A stretch of 64,000 nt of DNA from the NCBI RefSeq assembly GCF_014651055.1, contig NZ_BMWD01000022.1, positions 1-64,000 of the forward strand, given 5' to 3'. The notes under the pieces were generated by a model that worked only from the letters and a program-made list of their open reading frames with translations, had not been told where the DNA came from and did no database searches. Positions 42,076-51,205 of this stretch are shown piece by piece (within the stretch, counting starts at the first letter, position 1; each line of letters starts with the position of its first letter). The stretch is from Streptomyces fructofermentans (GTDB lineage Bacteria > Actinomycetota > Actinomycetes > Streptomycetales > Streptomycetaceae). The translations under genes were made by a program, and so were the position numbers.

Positions 42076-43185
42076 TCAACCGTCGAGCGGGAGCGCGTTC
42101 TTGGCGGCCTCGACCGACTCCTCGGACGCGGGGCCTCCCGGGTTCTCGACGGCCAGTGCCTGGTTGAGGTCGACGAACGGGCGCATGCGCTGTTCGTATC
42201 GGGAGTACGCCGCGCGATGGTCGCCCGGCGCCTGGGCCAGGCAGTCGGCCAGTACGTAGGCGCCCACGAGGGCGAGGCTGGTGCCCTGACCCGAGAGCGG
42301 GGAGGGGCAGTACCCCGCGTCGCCGAGCAGCGCCACCCTGCCGCGCGACCAGTGTTCCATGCGGACCTGCGCCATCGCGTCGCAGTAGAAGTCGGGTGCC
42401 TCCTCGGCGGCCTTGGCGAGTCGCGCGCCCTCCCAGCGCAGGCCCGCGAGCCTGTCGACGACGAGCCTCTTCAGGGAGGCGTTGTCGCACGCTTCCTCGG
42501 GCAGCGGGCCGGACTCGAAGCCGAACGCGATCCGCAGCTCGGCGTTGTCGCGCACCGGCATGATGCCGAAGCCCGTGTCGCCGTCGCGCAGCCACACCTG
42601 CCAGTCGTCGAGTCCGAGGAAGTTGTCGGCGCCGAACACCGAGAGGTAGCTGCCGAGATGGTGCGTGAACCCGCTCTCTGGGCCGAAGGCCAGCCGCCGC
42701 ACGGTCGAGTGCAGTCCGTCGGCGCCGACCACCAGGTCGAAGGTGCGCGACGCCCCGTGGAGGAAGTCCGCGCGCACTCCGGCCCCGGTCTCGGTGAGTG
42801 AGCGGACACTGTCACCGAATACGTACTCGACGTCGGCCCGCGTGTGTTCGTACACCAGGCGTACCAGGTCCTCGCGCAGCACCTCGATGTCGTCACTGTC
42901 GAGCCGGCCGCTGCTGTAGGTCGCCTCGGTGGAGCGGTGGACCTCGTTGCCCTCGGGGTCCAGGACCGACATGCCGCGCATGCGGGTCCGCAGACGGGCC
43001 GCCTGTGCCGACAGGCCTGTGCGCTCGACGACTTCGAGGGCGACGCCGCGGATGTCGACGGCCTGGCCGCCTGGGCGCGGGGTCCGAGCGCGTTCGACGA
43101 CGGTGGGTACGAAGCCGTGGCGCCGCAGCCAGTGGGCGAGCACGGGACCGGCGATTCCGCCGCCGGAGATGAGGACGGTCTGCAT
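42076..43185 (-). CDS. FAD-dependent monooxygenase (PHBH/TetX-like)
   Basis: A 369-residue flavin hydroxylase. It has the dinucleotide motif SGGGIAGPVLAHWLRRHGF, the DG motif region VVGADGLHSTVR and the GD motif GDAGYCPSPLSGQGTSLAL. Members hydroxylate aromatics or inactivate antibiotics such as tetracyclines and rifamycins. AAAGGAG stands ten bases before the ATG. The divergent GntR-TetR regulator, 162 bases away, probably controls it through the CTAGTACAGA direct repeats. Substrate unknown. Confidence 0.85.
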   Translation of the reverse strand: MQTVLISGGGIAGPVLAHWLRRHGFVPTVVERARTPRPGGQAVDIRGVALEVVERTGLSAQAARLRTRMRGMSVLDPEGNEVHRSTEATYSSGRLDSDDIEVLREDLVRLVYEHTRADVEYVFGDSVRSLTETGAGVRADFLHGASRTFDLVVGADGLHSTVRRLAFGPESGFTHHLGSYLSVFGADNFLGLDDWQVWLRDGDTGFGIMPVRDNAELRIAFGFESGPLPEEACDNASLKRLVVDRLAGLRWEGARLAKAAEEAPDFYCDAMAQVRMEHWSRGRVALLGDAGYCPSPLSGQGTSLALVGAYVLADCLAQAPGDHRAAYSRYEQRMRPFVDLNQALAVENPGGPASEESVEAAKNALPLDG

Positions 43186-43272
43186 CTGGGGAAGCTCCTT
43201 TCGTACGCTGTACGCATCGTGAACGTACGACGTACACGCAGGCTCTTCAACCGCCCCGATACGCTGCCTGAT

Positions 43273-43329
43273 CTAGTACAGACGCCCGTCGACCGGTGTT
43301 CGGGCTGCTACCTTCTGGCCTAGTACAGA
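43273..43329. promoter_or_regulatory. Direct repeats CTAGTACAGA in the divergent promoter
   Basis: CTAGTACAGA occurs at 43273-43282 and 43320-43329, spaced 47 bases start to start. The second copy overlaps the ribosome-site region of the GntR-TetR gene. GntR regulators often bind such TAGTAC-type sequences, so autoregulation is plausible. Confidence 0.45.
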
Positions 43330-43347
43330 TGAGGAGGTGGTGAGGAC

Positions 43348-44346
43348 GTGACGAAGCCCACAGGCCCAGGCGCATCGGACGGTCCGCCCTATTTGCGGAT
43401 CGTCGCCTCGATCCGGCGGCGCATCGAGGACGGCGAACTCGTGCCGGGCGACCGGGTTCCCTCGACCCGCGAGATCGCGCGGGACTGGGGCGTCGCCCTC
43501 GCCACGGCCACCAAGGCACTGACCACTCTCCGACTGGAGGGACTCGTCGAGGCGCGGCCCCGGATCGGAACGGTGGTCGCCGCGACGACGCCCGCCCGGC
43601 CGCCGCGCGCCTCCTCGCGGCCGGCGCCGGCGGCCGAGCGTGAGCTGACCCTCGACCGGATCGTGCGCACCGCCGTCGACATGGCCGACGCCGAGGGCCT
43701 CGCGGCGCTCTCCATGCGCGGGGTCGCGGCGAGGCTCGGCGTGGCCGCCATGTCGCCGTACCGGTACGTGCCGAGCAAGGAGGACCTCGTCCTGCTGATG
43801 GCCGAAGCCGCGTTCGGTGAGCAGGGATATCCGGCCGACGCCCCCCAAGAGTGGCGGCCCCGCGTGGAGTTGGGCGCCCGCACCCTCTGGGCCCTGTACC
43901 GCAGGCATCCTTGGCTGGCGCAACTCGGCTCCCTCACGCGCCCCTTGCTCGTGCCCAATCTGATGGTGCACGGCGAATGGATGCTCTCGGCGCTCGACGG
44001 GCACGGCCTCGACCCCGTCACACTGTTCGACATCCACGTGCTCCTCTACAGCCATGTCCAGGGCCTGGCCGTGCACTTGGAGTGGGAGGCGCACGCGGCG
44101 GCGTCCACGGGCCAGACCGACGACCAGTGGATGGACAGCCGCGCCCCCGCCCTGCGGAGCCTGGCGGAGTCCGGCCGCTTTCCGACCTTCACCAAGGTGG
44201 TCGGGTCCTTCGGTGACGGCTACGACATGCAGTTGGACGCCCTCTTCGAGTTCGGCCTCAGGGCACTCCTCGACGGGCTGACGTCCATCGTCGACGCCGC
44301 GGACGGCACCGGAGCCGCCGGCACCGCCAAGTCCGGGCGACGATAG
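43348..44346 (+). CDS. GntR-TetR fusion transcriptional regulator
   Basis: A 332-residue regulator with a GntR winged helix at the N-terminus (VPSTREIARDWGVALATATK, about residues 12-75). A TetR-type helix-turn-helix follows (ALSMRGVAARLGVAAMSPYRYV, about 120-145) with a TetR C-terminal effector domain. Such double-DNA-binding fusions occur in actinobacteria and usually control an adjacent efflux or oxidoreductase gene. GTG start at 43348 with AGGAGGTGG. It is divergent from the flavin monooxygenase, its likely target. Confidence 0.85.
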   Translation: MTKPTGPGASDGPPYLRIVASIRRRIEDGELVPGDRVPSTREIARDWGVALATATKALTTLRLEGLVEARPRIGTVVAATTPARPPRASSRPAPAAERELTLDRIVRTAVDMADAEGLAALSMRGVAARLGVAAMSPYRYVPSKEDLVLLMAEAAFGEQGYPADAPQEWRPRVELGARTLWALYRRHPWLAQLGSLTRPLLVPNLMVHGEWMLSALDGHGLDPVTLFDIHVLLYSHVQGLAVHLEWEAHAAASTGQTDDQWMDSRAPALRSLAESGRFPTFTKVVGSFGDGYDMQLDALFEFGLRALLDGLTSIVDAADGTGAAGTAKSGRR

Positions 44347-44493
44347 GTCGGTTGTGGGGCCCGTACATCCGCACGACGAGCACCGGACCCGTACGGCGGA
44401 CTCCGGCCCGCGGACCATAACCCTCCGGTGACGGCCGCATCACGAAGCACCCACCGCGCGTGGCCGACCGCGCCCGCGCTCGTTGGACCCTGC

Positions 44494-44778
44494 ATGACGA
44501 TGCGGGAGCAGAACGGGCCCCCGGCGCTCTTCACCGATGTGACGGACGCGTCCGGGCAGGCCGGCGACGGATACGACTGTCCGTGGTGCCGGATCCTCCT
44601 CACTCCCCTGCCCCCAGAGGAATCGTTCCTCGTGCGGGCGGGCGAGGAGGCCGGGCGGGGACGCCCGCCGGGCGCCGCCAGGTCCGCGGCCGTCCGGATC
44701 GCCGGGACCCGCGTCACGGCGTTCCCGGTCCTGATCCTCACCCTGCTGGCCACGCTGACCCTGCTGGCCGTGCGCTGA
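44494..44778 (+). CDS. Small C-tail membrane protein with CPWC motif
   Basis: A 94-residue predicted protein with CPWC in its N-terminal half, a Gly/Arg-rich linker and one C-terminal membrane helix (AFPVLILTLLATLTLLAVR), giving a tail-anchored layout. The CxxC spacing could bind a metal or act as a redox site, but nothing else supports a thioredoxin fold. No clear ribosome site was seen before the ATG at 44494. Function unknown. Confidence 0.45.
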   Translation: MTMREQNGPPALFTDVTDASGQAGDGYDCPWCRILLTPLPPEESFLVRAGEEAGRGRPPGAARSAAVRIAGTRVTAFPVLILTLLATLTLLAVR

Positions 44779-44790
44779 GGCCGCTCCAGC

Positions 44791-44822
44791 GGTCGGCGGT
44801 CGGCGGTCGGCGGTCGGCGGTC
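44791..44822. repeat. Seven-base tandem repeat GGTCGGC
   Basis: The unit GGTCGGC repeats about four and a half times without mismatch between a small membrane gene and a VOC gene. It may be prone to slippage. Confidence 0.7.
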
Positions 44823-44913
44823 AAGGATTCGGGAGCGGCGAAGCCGGTCGGGAAACCGTTCCGGGACCGGTCAGGAATCGAGAAGCGTCCGGGGCGGGCC
44901 CAGGATTAGCGTG

Positions 44914-45546
44914 ATGTTCATGGCATCCATCGAAACCGTCACCCTCGCCGTTGCCGACCCCACGGCCGCCCAGGACTTCTACAAGGCCGCGTTCGGTCTC
45001 GACACACAGCTCCGGCTGCGCGCCTCGGAGGAGCCCACCACCGGCTTCCGGGGGTTCACGCTCTCGCTCACGGTGTCCGGCCCGGCCACCGTCGACAGCC
45101 TCGTCGGCACCGCCCTCGACGCCGGTGCCACCGCGCTCAAGCCCGTCGCCAAGTCCTTCTGGGGCTACGGCGGCGTCGTACAGGCACCGGACGGGACGAT
45201 CTGGAAGGTCGCGACGTCGGCGAAGAAGGACACCGGTCCCGCCACCCGGGACATCGACGAGATGGTGCTCCTGCTCGGCGTCGCGGACATCGCGGCGAGC
45301 AAGCGGTTCTACGTGGAGCAGGGCCTCACCGTGGGCAAGAGCTTCGGCCGGATGTACGTCGAGTTCGCCACCGGGTCGAGCCCCGTCAAGCTGGGCCTCT
45401 ACCGCCGCCGCGCCCTCGCGAAGGACGTCGGTGTCCAGCCCGACGGCACCGGATCGCACCGGCTGGTGATCGGCGGCGACGCGGGGGCGTTCACCGACCC
45501 GGACGGGTTCGCCTGGGAGTCCTCGGCACCGGCGCGCACGGCCTGA
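44914..45546 (+). CDS. Two-module glyoxalase/VOC protein
   Basis: A 210-residue protein with two VOC-type halves (about 5-100 and 115-205): VTLAVADPTAAQDFYKAAFG, VQAPDGTIWKVATS, then VLLLGVADIAASKRFYVEQ and FTDPDGFAWESS. The metal-ligand Glu of the C-terminal half (WES) is present. Function is likely metal-dependent isomerase or a binding/resistance protein; the substrate is unknown. Start at the ATG 44914, with AGGA eight bases before; ATG 44920 is equally possible. Confidence 0.72.
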   Translation: MFMASIETVTLAVADPTAAQDFYKAAFGLDTQLRLRASEEPTTGFRGFTLSLTVSGPATVDSLVGTALDAGATALKPVAKSFWGYGGVVQAPDGTIWKVATSAKKDTGPATRDIDEMVLLLGVADIAASKRFYVEQGLTVGKSFGRMYVEFATGSSPVKLGLYRRRALAKDVGVQPDGTGSHRLVIGGDAGAFTDPDGFAWESSAPARTA

Positions 45547-45604
45547 CGCCACGCCGGTCCCTGCGGGGCGCCCGGTCCGCCCGCTCGCCCGGCGCTCCTC
45601 GTCA

Positions 45605-45639
45605 CCGGCCCCGTCACCTCCGCAGGCGGACGGGGCCGG
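45605..45639. terminator. Bidirectional terminator hairpin
   Basis: CCGGCCCCGTC and its complement form an 11-base stem with a 13-base loop, between convergent genes ending at 45546 (+) and 45715 (-). Confidence 0.65.
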
Positions 45640-45714
45640 ACGACCGCGCCCCGCCCGGCCGTCCCTCACGGCACTGGTCGGCACCCGGGCCGCGGCTGCC
45701 GTACCGGGCGCACG

Positions 45715-46905
45715 TCACACGCTGACCCGTACCGCCCGCCGGAGCAGGTAGACACCCGCGATCGTCGCCAGGAGGGCCATGCACGCGATGAACACCAGGC
45801 CCGCCTCCTCCAGGCCGATCGAGGTCGTCAGCACTCCGACACCGATGACCGGCAGGGAGATACCGGTGTAGGCCACCACGAAGAGCGACGAGACGACGGA
45901 CGCGCGGGACTCGGGCGGCGCCGCACCGGCGACCGCGGACAGCGCGCCGCGAAAGGCCAGTCCCTGCCCGAACCCGCCGACCAGCGCGCTCATGACGACC
46001 AGCCACAGCAGGTCCCACCGCAGCGCGCCCGCGAGCAGCGCGAGCCCGGCGAAGAGCCCGGCGCAGCCCAGCGGCAGGGACCGGTCGGTGCCGAAGCGGC
46101 CGACGGCGAGCTGTCCCCCGGTCGAGGAGAAGAAGGCCAGCGCGACGATCGCGCCCGTCACGGCGTGGTTGTGCACGTCCAGGGACTCGGTGAGGAACGC
46201 GGGACTGACGGACGTGAAGACCCCGAGCAGCGCGAACCCGACGAACGCGGCGATCGCCGCCGGCGCGAACACCGCCCGTACCTGCGGCGGCAGTCCGGGC
46301 CGCTGCGGCCGCACGGTGTTCACCGGGTGCCGCTCGCGCACGGTCTCGGGCAGCCGGAGCAGGACTGCCGCGGAGCCGGCCACCAGCACGAGGTGGACGA
46401 TGAACGGCAGGTACAGCGGCCAGGGCGCGTACTCGGCGAGCAGCCCGGCGAGGAGCGGACCGCAGCCGAGGCCGCCCAGGTTGGCCGCGGTCGCCACGAA
46501 GGTGGCCCGTGAGACTCCGCCCTCGGGCGCCAGGTTCATCACGTACACGGTGGCGGCGCCGGTGAACAGACCGGCGGACAGGCCCGAGAGCAGGCGCCCC
46601 GTGTACAGCCATCCCAGCCCGGTGGCGCACAGGAAGCACACGGCGCTCAGGGCGGCGAATCCCAGGCCCACGAAGAGCACGGGCCGCCGGCCCACGACGT
46701 CCGAGGCGTTGCCCGCGAGCAGCAGTACGCCGATGACCCCGAAGGCGTAGACGGCGTACACGACCGTCACCGTCAACTCGGAGAACCCGAACTTCTCCTG
46801 GTAGAGGCCGTAGAGCGGGGTCGGCAGCGTGGTGCCGGCCATGCACACGGCGAACACCGCCCCGGCGAGCAGGCACTCACGCCACTTCCGGCGGTCACCG
46901 TCCAT
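45715..46905 (-). CDS. MFS transporter (DHA1-like)
   Basis: A 396-residue transporter with about 12 hydrophobic segments and a cytoplasmic loop of the RxGRR type (GNASDVVGRRPVLFVGLG). The motif C-like stretch GLGCGPLLAGLLAEY in helix 5 suggests a drug:H+ antiporter. The ATG at 46905 (MDGDRRKWREC) was preferred over the longer frame because the helix begins soon after; its ribosome site is weak. It is divergent from another MFS gene at 47076. Confidence 0.82.
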   Translation of the reverse strand: MDGDRRKWRECLLAGAVFAVCMAGTTLPTPLYGLYQEKFGFSELTVTVVYAVYAFGVIGVLLLAGNASDVVGRRPVLFVGLGFAALSAVCFLCATGLGWLYTGRLLSGLSAGLFTGAATVYVMNLAPEGGVSRATFVATAANLGGLGCGPLLAGLLAEYAPWPLYLPFIVHLVLVAGSAAVLLRLPETVRERHPVNTVRPQRPGLPPQVRAVFAPAAIAAFVGFALLGVFTSVSPAFLTESLDVHNHAVTGAIVALAFFSSTGGQLAVGRFGTDRSLPLGCAGLFAGLALLAGALRWDLLWLVVMSALVGGFGQGLAFRGALSAVAGAAPPESRASVVSSLFVVAYTGISLPVIGVGVLTTSIGLEEAGLVFIACMALLATIAGVYLLRRAVRVSV

Positions 46906-47075
46906 GGCGCCGACGCTAACCCTCCGAGCCTGGGCGCACCCGTCCGATGCGCACCGCGCAAGGCCCGTACGGGTGCCGACGGCCGGTGCGGACTGGGCCG
47001 AAGGGGTGACAGCCACCCCCTGCCCCGCACGGTCTCGGACATGCGCGGTTCCTCCTGCGGGGTCAGACTTCGACC

Positions 47076-48689
47076 ATGAGCGACAAAACGGGGAGTTCTG
47101 CGCCCGGGGGGGCCGATGTCGGGTCCACCCCGCCCAACCAGACCGTGGCTCTCGCAGCGATGCTGTTCGCCGTGTCGATGACGTTCATCGACCAGACGAT
47201 CGTCTCCATCGCGGCCCCGAGCATCGTGGACGAGCTGGACCTGTCGGCCTCCGGGATGCAGTGGGTCGTCAACGCCTATCTGCTGTCCCTGGCAGCGTTC
47301 TTCGCGCTCGGCGGGCGGCTCGCCGACATCCTCGGGCACCGGCGGATGATGGTCATCGGCACCCTGGTCTTCGTCATCTCCTCGGCGCTGTGCGGCTGCG
47401 TCCCCGACAACAGTTTCGCCCAGAGCTGGTTGATCATCTTCCGCGCCACCCAGGGACTGGGCGCCGCCCTGATGTTCCCCGCCGCGCTCGCCGTCGTCGT
47501 CGCTGTCTTCCCCGTCGAGAAGCGCGGCCGTGCCCTGGCCCTCTTCTTCGGTCTGTCCGGTGCGCTCACGGCGCTCGGTCCGCTCCTCGGCGGCTGGCTC
47601 ACCTCCTGGACCTGGCGCGCGATCTTCTGGGTCAACGTGCCGGTCGCGATCATCGCGCTCGTCCTCACCGCGCTCGCGCACATCCCCCACCGGCCCCGCC
47701 GCGAACGTCTCGACGTACCCGGCGCCGTGCTGGTCGCCCTGGGCATGGGCCTGAGCGTGCTCGGTCTCCAGCAGGCCTCCGCCTGGGGCTGGAGCAGCGT
47801 CGCCACCTGGGCCTGTGTCATCGGCGGGCTGGCGATCCTGGTCGTGTTCTGCCTCTACGAACTCCGGGTCGAGCAGCCTCTCATCAAGCTGCAGGTCTTC
47901 CGCGACAAGGCGTTCGCCGTCGACTGCGCCGTCCTGTTCTTCTCGATGCTCGCCTTCGTGCCGGTGTTCTTCTTCGCGTCGGTGTACGCCCAGGTCTCGC
48001 TCAGTGCCTCGCCGAACCAGGCCGCGCTGTTCCTCCTGTACTTCTTCATCGGCTTCGCCATCGCCTCGCAGTGGGGCGGCCGGATTCTCGACAATCGAGG
48101 CGCACGGCCCGCGATGAAACTGGGCACGGCCCTCGGCGCGGTCGGTTTCGCGCTCTGGGCGGGCAAGTTGACGGACCTCTCCATGCACGACCAGTGGCCC
48201 TACGCGGCCCTCGCCGGCGCGGGCATCGGGTTCCTGCTGTCGCCCGCCTCGACGGACGCCGTCAACCGCTCCATCGACGCCTCGTACGGCGAGGTCACGG
48301 GCATCACGCAGACCGTGCGCAACTACGCGGCGGCCATCGGTCTCGCGGTCTTCGGCACGATCCTGACGCACGTCACCACCGACAAGGTCGTGGAGACGCT
48401 CGAGTCCAAGGGAGTGCCGGCGGATCAGGCGCGGGAGGCCGCCCGCGACATCGCGGAGGCGGTCACCGGCCAGCCCGACGCCAAGAGCCCCGACGGGGAG
48501 GGCGCCGTCGCCACCACGATGCGCGAGGCGATGTCCACCATCCGGCTGGACTTCGCCCAGGCCAACCAGTGGGTGTTCTACGGCATGGCCATCGCTCTCG
48601 GCATCGCCTTCCTGTGCGCGCTGATGCACCCCGGGACGCGGGTCACCGAGGACGCGAGTACGACGGGCCGGAAGCCCGCCGACGACTGA
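47076..48689 (+). CDS. MFS transporter (DHA2/EmrB-QacA-like)
   Basis: A 537-residue multidrug exporter with about 14 predicted segments. Signature regions are FIDQTIVSIAAPSI in helix 1, WVVNAYLLSLAAF, GRLADILGHRRMMVIG and a motif C variant, SGALTALGPLLGGWLTSWTW. The length fits the EmrB family. ATG at 47076 with a weak ribosome site. A gap of 170 bases separates it from the divergent DHA1 gene. No TetR or MarR regulator is adjacent, so regulation is unknown. Confidence 0.87.
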   Translation: MSDKTGSSAPGGADVGSTPPNQTVALAAMLFAVSMTFIDQTIVSIAAPSIVDELDLSASGMQWVVNAYLLSLAAFFALGGRLADILGHRRMMVIGTLVFVISSALCGCVPDNSFAQSWLIIFRATQGLGAALMFPAALAVVVAVFPVEKRGRALALFFGLSGALTALGPLLGGWLTSWTWRAIFWVNVPVAIIALVLTALAHIPHRPRRERLDVPGAVLVALGMGLSVLGLQQASAWGWSSVATWACVIGGLAILVVFCLYELRVEQPLIKLQVFRDKAFAVDCAVLFFSMLAFVPVFFFASVYAQVSLSASPNQAALFLLYFFIGFAIASQWGGRILDNRGARPAMKLGTALGAVGFALWAGKLTDLSMHDQWPYAALAGAGIGFLLSPASTDAVNRSIDASYGEVTGITQTVRNYAAAIGLAVFGTILTHVTTDKVVETLESKGVPADQAREAARDIAEAVTGQPDAKSPDGEGAVATTMREAMSTIRLDFAQANQWVFYGMAIALGIAFLCALMHPGTRVTEDASTTGRKPADD

Positions 48690-48759
48690 CGGCCGACCGC
48701 TGCCCGGGGCCGATCCGTCCCCCCTTGATCGCGGGACGTCCGGTCTGTGATCATGCCGT

Positions 48760-49431
48760 GTGGTGATCGCGGAGGACGGCTCGGCCGGCTACGAGCAGGA
48801 CGGACCGGCCGTGAACGGGCAGGACCGGCAGGATACGGACCGGTGGCCGGACGTGCCCGGGGACACGGCTCTCACCATCAAGGTCCCCGAGGCCGATCCG
48901 CTGGTCCGGGCCGGCTTCCCGGCCCATGTGACCGTGCTGTACCCGTTCGTCCACACGAGCCGCCTCGACGCCCGGTTCCACAGCGAGCTGACCGGACTCC
49001 TCGCCGCCCACGACGCGTTCACGCTCACGTTCGCCGGGTTCGCCCGGTACCCCGGTGTGCTGTACCTCGACCCCAGGCCGCACGACCCCGTCAAGGCCCT
49101 CACTGTCGGCCTCACTTCGCGCTGGCCCGAACTTCGGCCCTACCGGGGGCTCTTCGGCGCCGGGCTCGACCCCCATCTGACGATCGCGAACAGTGAGGGC
49201 CCGGAGACCCAGGACGCCGCCTACGACGCGTTGCAGGCCGAACTCGCGCCCCGGTTGCCGCTGCAGTGCCGGGTCCGCGAGATCCACCTCGTCGTCTGGG
49301 ACGGCGAACGCTGGCGGGACCGGGAGGTCTACCGGCTCGCCGGCGGACGCACGACCCGGCGCCGCGGGCAGTCAGGGGGCTCCGGTGCGGCACCCGCCGG
49401 CGTCACCCTCGCGCACCTGCGCAGCGACTGA
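48760..49431 (+). CDS. 2'-5' RNA ligase-like 2H phosphoesterase
   Basis: A 223-residue protein with the two HxT/S signatures of the 2H phosphoesterase superfamily: PAHVTVLYPF near residue 55 and DPHLTIANSE near 145. Such enzymes act on cyclic nucleotide ends or 2'-5' linkages; the substrate of the Streptomyces members is unknown. The N-terminal 30 residues are extended and the C-terminal tail is Arg/Gly-rich, both atypical. GTG start at 48760. It follows the MFS gene by 70 bases on the same strand. Confidence 0.72.
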   Translation: MVIAEDGSAGYEQDGPAVNGQDRQDTDRWPDVPGDTALTIKVPEADPLVRAGFPAHVTVLYPFVHTSRLDARFHSELTGLLAAHDAFTLTFAGFARYPGVLYLDPRPHDPVKALTVGLTSRWPELRPYRGLFGAGLDPHLTIANSEGPETQDAAYDALQAELAPRLPLQCRVREIHLVVWDGERWRDREVYRLAGGRTTRRRGQSGGSGAAPAGVTLAHLRSD

Positions 49432-49490
49432 CCCGTCCGCCGGGCAGGGCCGCGGCAGTCATGACCGCGGGTCCGGCGGTACGTCCGGCG

Positions 49491-50345
49491 TCAGCCGGAC
49501 AGCACACGCAGGGCGCCCGGACGGCGGCCGTTCAGATGGTCGAGCGCGGTGGACGTGGCGTCGTCGGCAGGCAGATGCACGATCAGTCGCTGATCGTCGT
49601 CGGCAGGCAGTTCGAGGGTCTCGTACGCCAGCCGCAGCTCGCCCACCTCCGGGTGCACCAGCCGTACGACACCGCTGGACTCCGGAAGCCCGGGCAGCCT
49701 CTCCACACGCCCGCTGAATTCCTCACCGGCCGTCACCGTCAACTCGTCGGCGAGCACCGCGACATGTCTGTCCGCCCGGAACGGCCCCTGTTTGAGGGCG
49801 GCGACCTGCTCGTCGGCGACACGGTCCCAGTCGGGATACGCGGTACGCGCCCGGGCGTCGGTGAACACGAAGCGGGCGAGGTTCGGCGGGCCGCCGTCGA
49901 GCAGGCCGACCGGTCCCGCGACACGCTCGTATCCCTCGGTGCGGGCGAGGACTTCGCTCAACCGGTTGAGCAGTACGGCGGGTGCGGGTTCCAGCCGGGC
50001 CAGCAGCCCCCGCACGGTGGGACGCACCGTGCGGGCCGGCGTGGCGCCCCCCATGCAGGTGAAGCCGCCCTCGGCGGACTTGCTCAGCCGGTGCAGGTGG
50101 ACCCGCTCGCTCGGAGTCATCCGCAGCGCCTCGGCCAGGGCCGAGAGGACCGGCGGCGACGGACGGCGGTCGCGCCCCTGCTCCAGACGGGTCACGTACT
50201 CGACGCTCACGCCCGCGAGTGTGGCCAGCTCGGCCCGGCGCAGGCCCGGTGTGCGACGGCGGGGTCCGGTGGGCAGGCCCACGTCCGCGGGAGTCACGCC
50301 CTCCCGGCGGATGCGCAGGAACATGCCCAACTCGTTGTCGCTCAC
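49491..50345 (-). CDS. XRE regulator, MmyB-like
   Basis: A 284-residue regulator. It has an N-terminal XRE helix-turn-helix (GLRRAELATLAGVSVEYVTR then LEQGRDRRPSPPVL, about residues 25-80) and a C-terminal MmyB-like ligand-binding domain (NWD-like region RTAYPDWDRVADEQVAALK and VRLVHPEVGELRLAYETLEL). Members bind lipids or small molecules and commonly control an adjacent oxidoreductase. GTG start at 50345. The FMN reductase at 50494 is divergent, 148 bases away, and is the likely target. Confidence 0.85.
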   Translation of the reverse strand: MSDNELGMFLRIRREGVTPADVGLPTGPRRRTPGLRRAELATLAGVSVEYVTRLEQGRDRRPSPPVLSALAEALRMTPSERVHLHRLSKSAEGGFTCMGGATPARTVRPTVRGLLARLEPAPAVLLNRLSEVLARTEGYERVAGPVGLLDGGPPNLARFVFTDARARTAYPDWDRVADEQVAALKQGPFRADRHVAVLADELTVTAGEEFSGRVERLPGLPESSGVVRLVHPEVGELRLAYETLELPADDDQRLIVHLPADDATSTALDHLNGRRPGALRVLSG

Positions 50346-50493
50346 CCGGTGAACGTAGCAGCGGCGGTGCACTCTGTCGTGGCCCTGTCCCTACCAGCAT
50401 CGGCTCGGCCTTCCTCGCCGCCGTGCCGCCCGGCAGGTTGACGGGACGCGGCCCACTTCGGCCGCCCCCTGATGTCGGACAAGGAGTTCAGCC

Positions 50494-51099
50494 ATGCCCA
50501 GCAGCAACCTCACACTCGCGGTGGTCGTCGGCAGTGTCAGGGAGGGCCGGTTCGCCCCGGTGGTGGCCGACTGGTTCGTCGAGCAGGCCGAGCGGCACGG
50601 TCTGTTCTCCGTGGACCTCGTCGACCTGGCGGACACACCGCTGCCCCTCGAACTGCCACCCGTGCCGCCGGCCATGGAGCCCGACATGGCCCGTCCGGCC
50701 ACGATGGCGGACCTCACCCGGCGGCTCGGGGCGGCCGACGCGTTCGTCGTCGTGACCCCCGAGTACAACCGCAGCTTCCCGGCCTCGCTCAAGGCCGCCG
50801 TCGACTGGCACTACACGGAGTGGCAGGCGAAGCCGATCGGCTTCGTCGGGTACAGCGGGGCGAGCGGCGGACTCCTGGCGATCGAGCAACTGCGCCAGGT
50901 CTTCAACGAGTTGCACGCCCACACAGTGCGCGACTACGTCTCATTCCCCCGCTACTACGAGCTGTTCGGCCCCGACGGGCGCCTCAAGGACCCCGAAGGC
51001 CCGGACGCCGCCGCGAAGGTGCTCCTGGACCAACTCCTGTGGTGGGGCTCGCTCCTCCGCGACGCCCGCCGCGACCACCCGTACACGGCTGCCCCGTAG
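50494..51099 (+). CDS. NADPH-dependent FMN reductase
   Basis: A 201-residue flavodoxin-fold enzyme: VVVGSVREGRFAPVVADWF binds the FMN phosphate and VVVTPEYNRSFPASLKAAVD is the conserved flavin-contacting loop, followed by GYSGASGG. It reduces FMN or quinones with NADPH. AAGGAG precedes the ATG. It is divergent from the MmyB-like regulator and ends before a 13-base stem terminator. Confidence 0.9.
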   Translation: MPSSNLTLAVVVGSVREGRFAPVVADWFVEQAERHGLFSVDLVDLADTPLPLELPPVPPAMEPDMARPATMADLTRRLGAADAFVVVTPEYNRSFPASLKAAVDWHYTEWQAKPIGFVGYSGASGGLLAIEQLRQVFNELHAHTVRDYVSFPRYYELFGPDGRLKDPEGPDAAAKVLLDQLLWWGSLLRDARRDHPYTAAP

Positions 51100-51157
51100 G
51101 ACTGCGCAGGACGGGCCGGCCGCGGCGCGCCGTACGAGTCGGCGCCGCGGACAACTC

Positions 51158-51192
51158 ACTGCCGCACGGGCCGTCATGTCCCGTGCGGCAGT
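51158..51192. terminator. Bidirectional terminator hairpin
   Basis: ACTGCCGCACGGG and its complement form a 13-base perfect stem with a nine-base loop, between convergent genes ending at 51099 (+) and 51206 (-). Confidence 0.75.
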
Positions 51193-51205
51193 CAGCCCTT
51201 CGTGT

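Noticed and set aside
43273..43329. CTAGTACAGA repeats as a remnant of the IS701-type element (ends TAGTACTTCG)
   Set aside because: Similarity is limited to CTAGTAC, the copies are direct rather than inverted and no transposase remains; a regulatory site is more likely.
46773..48629. 618-residue leftward frame opposite the DHA2 transporter
   Set aside because: Antisense artefact of low complexity; the MFS frame is clearly coding.
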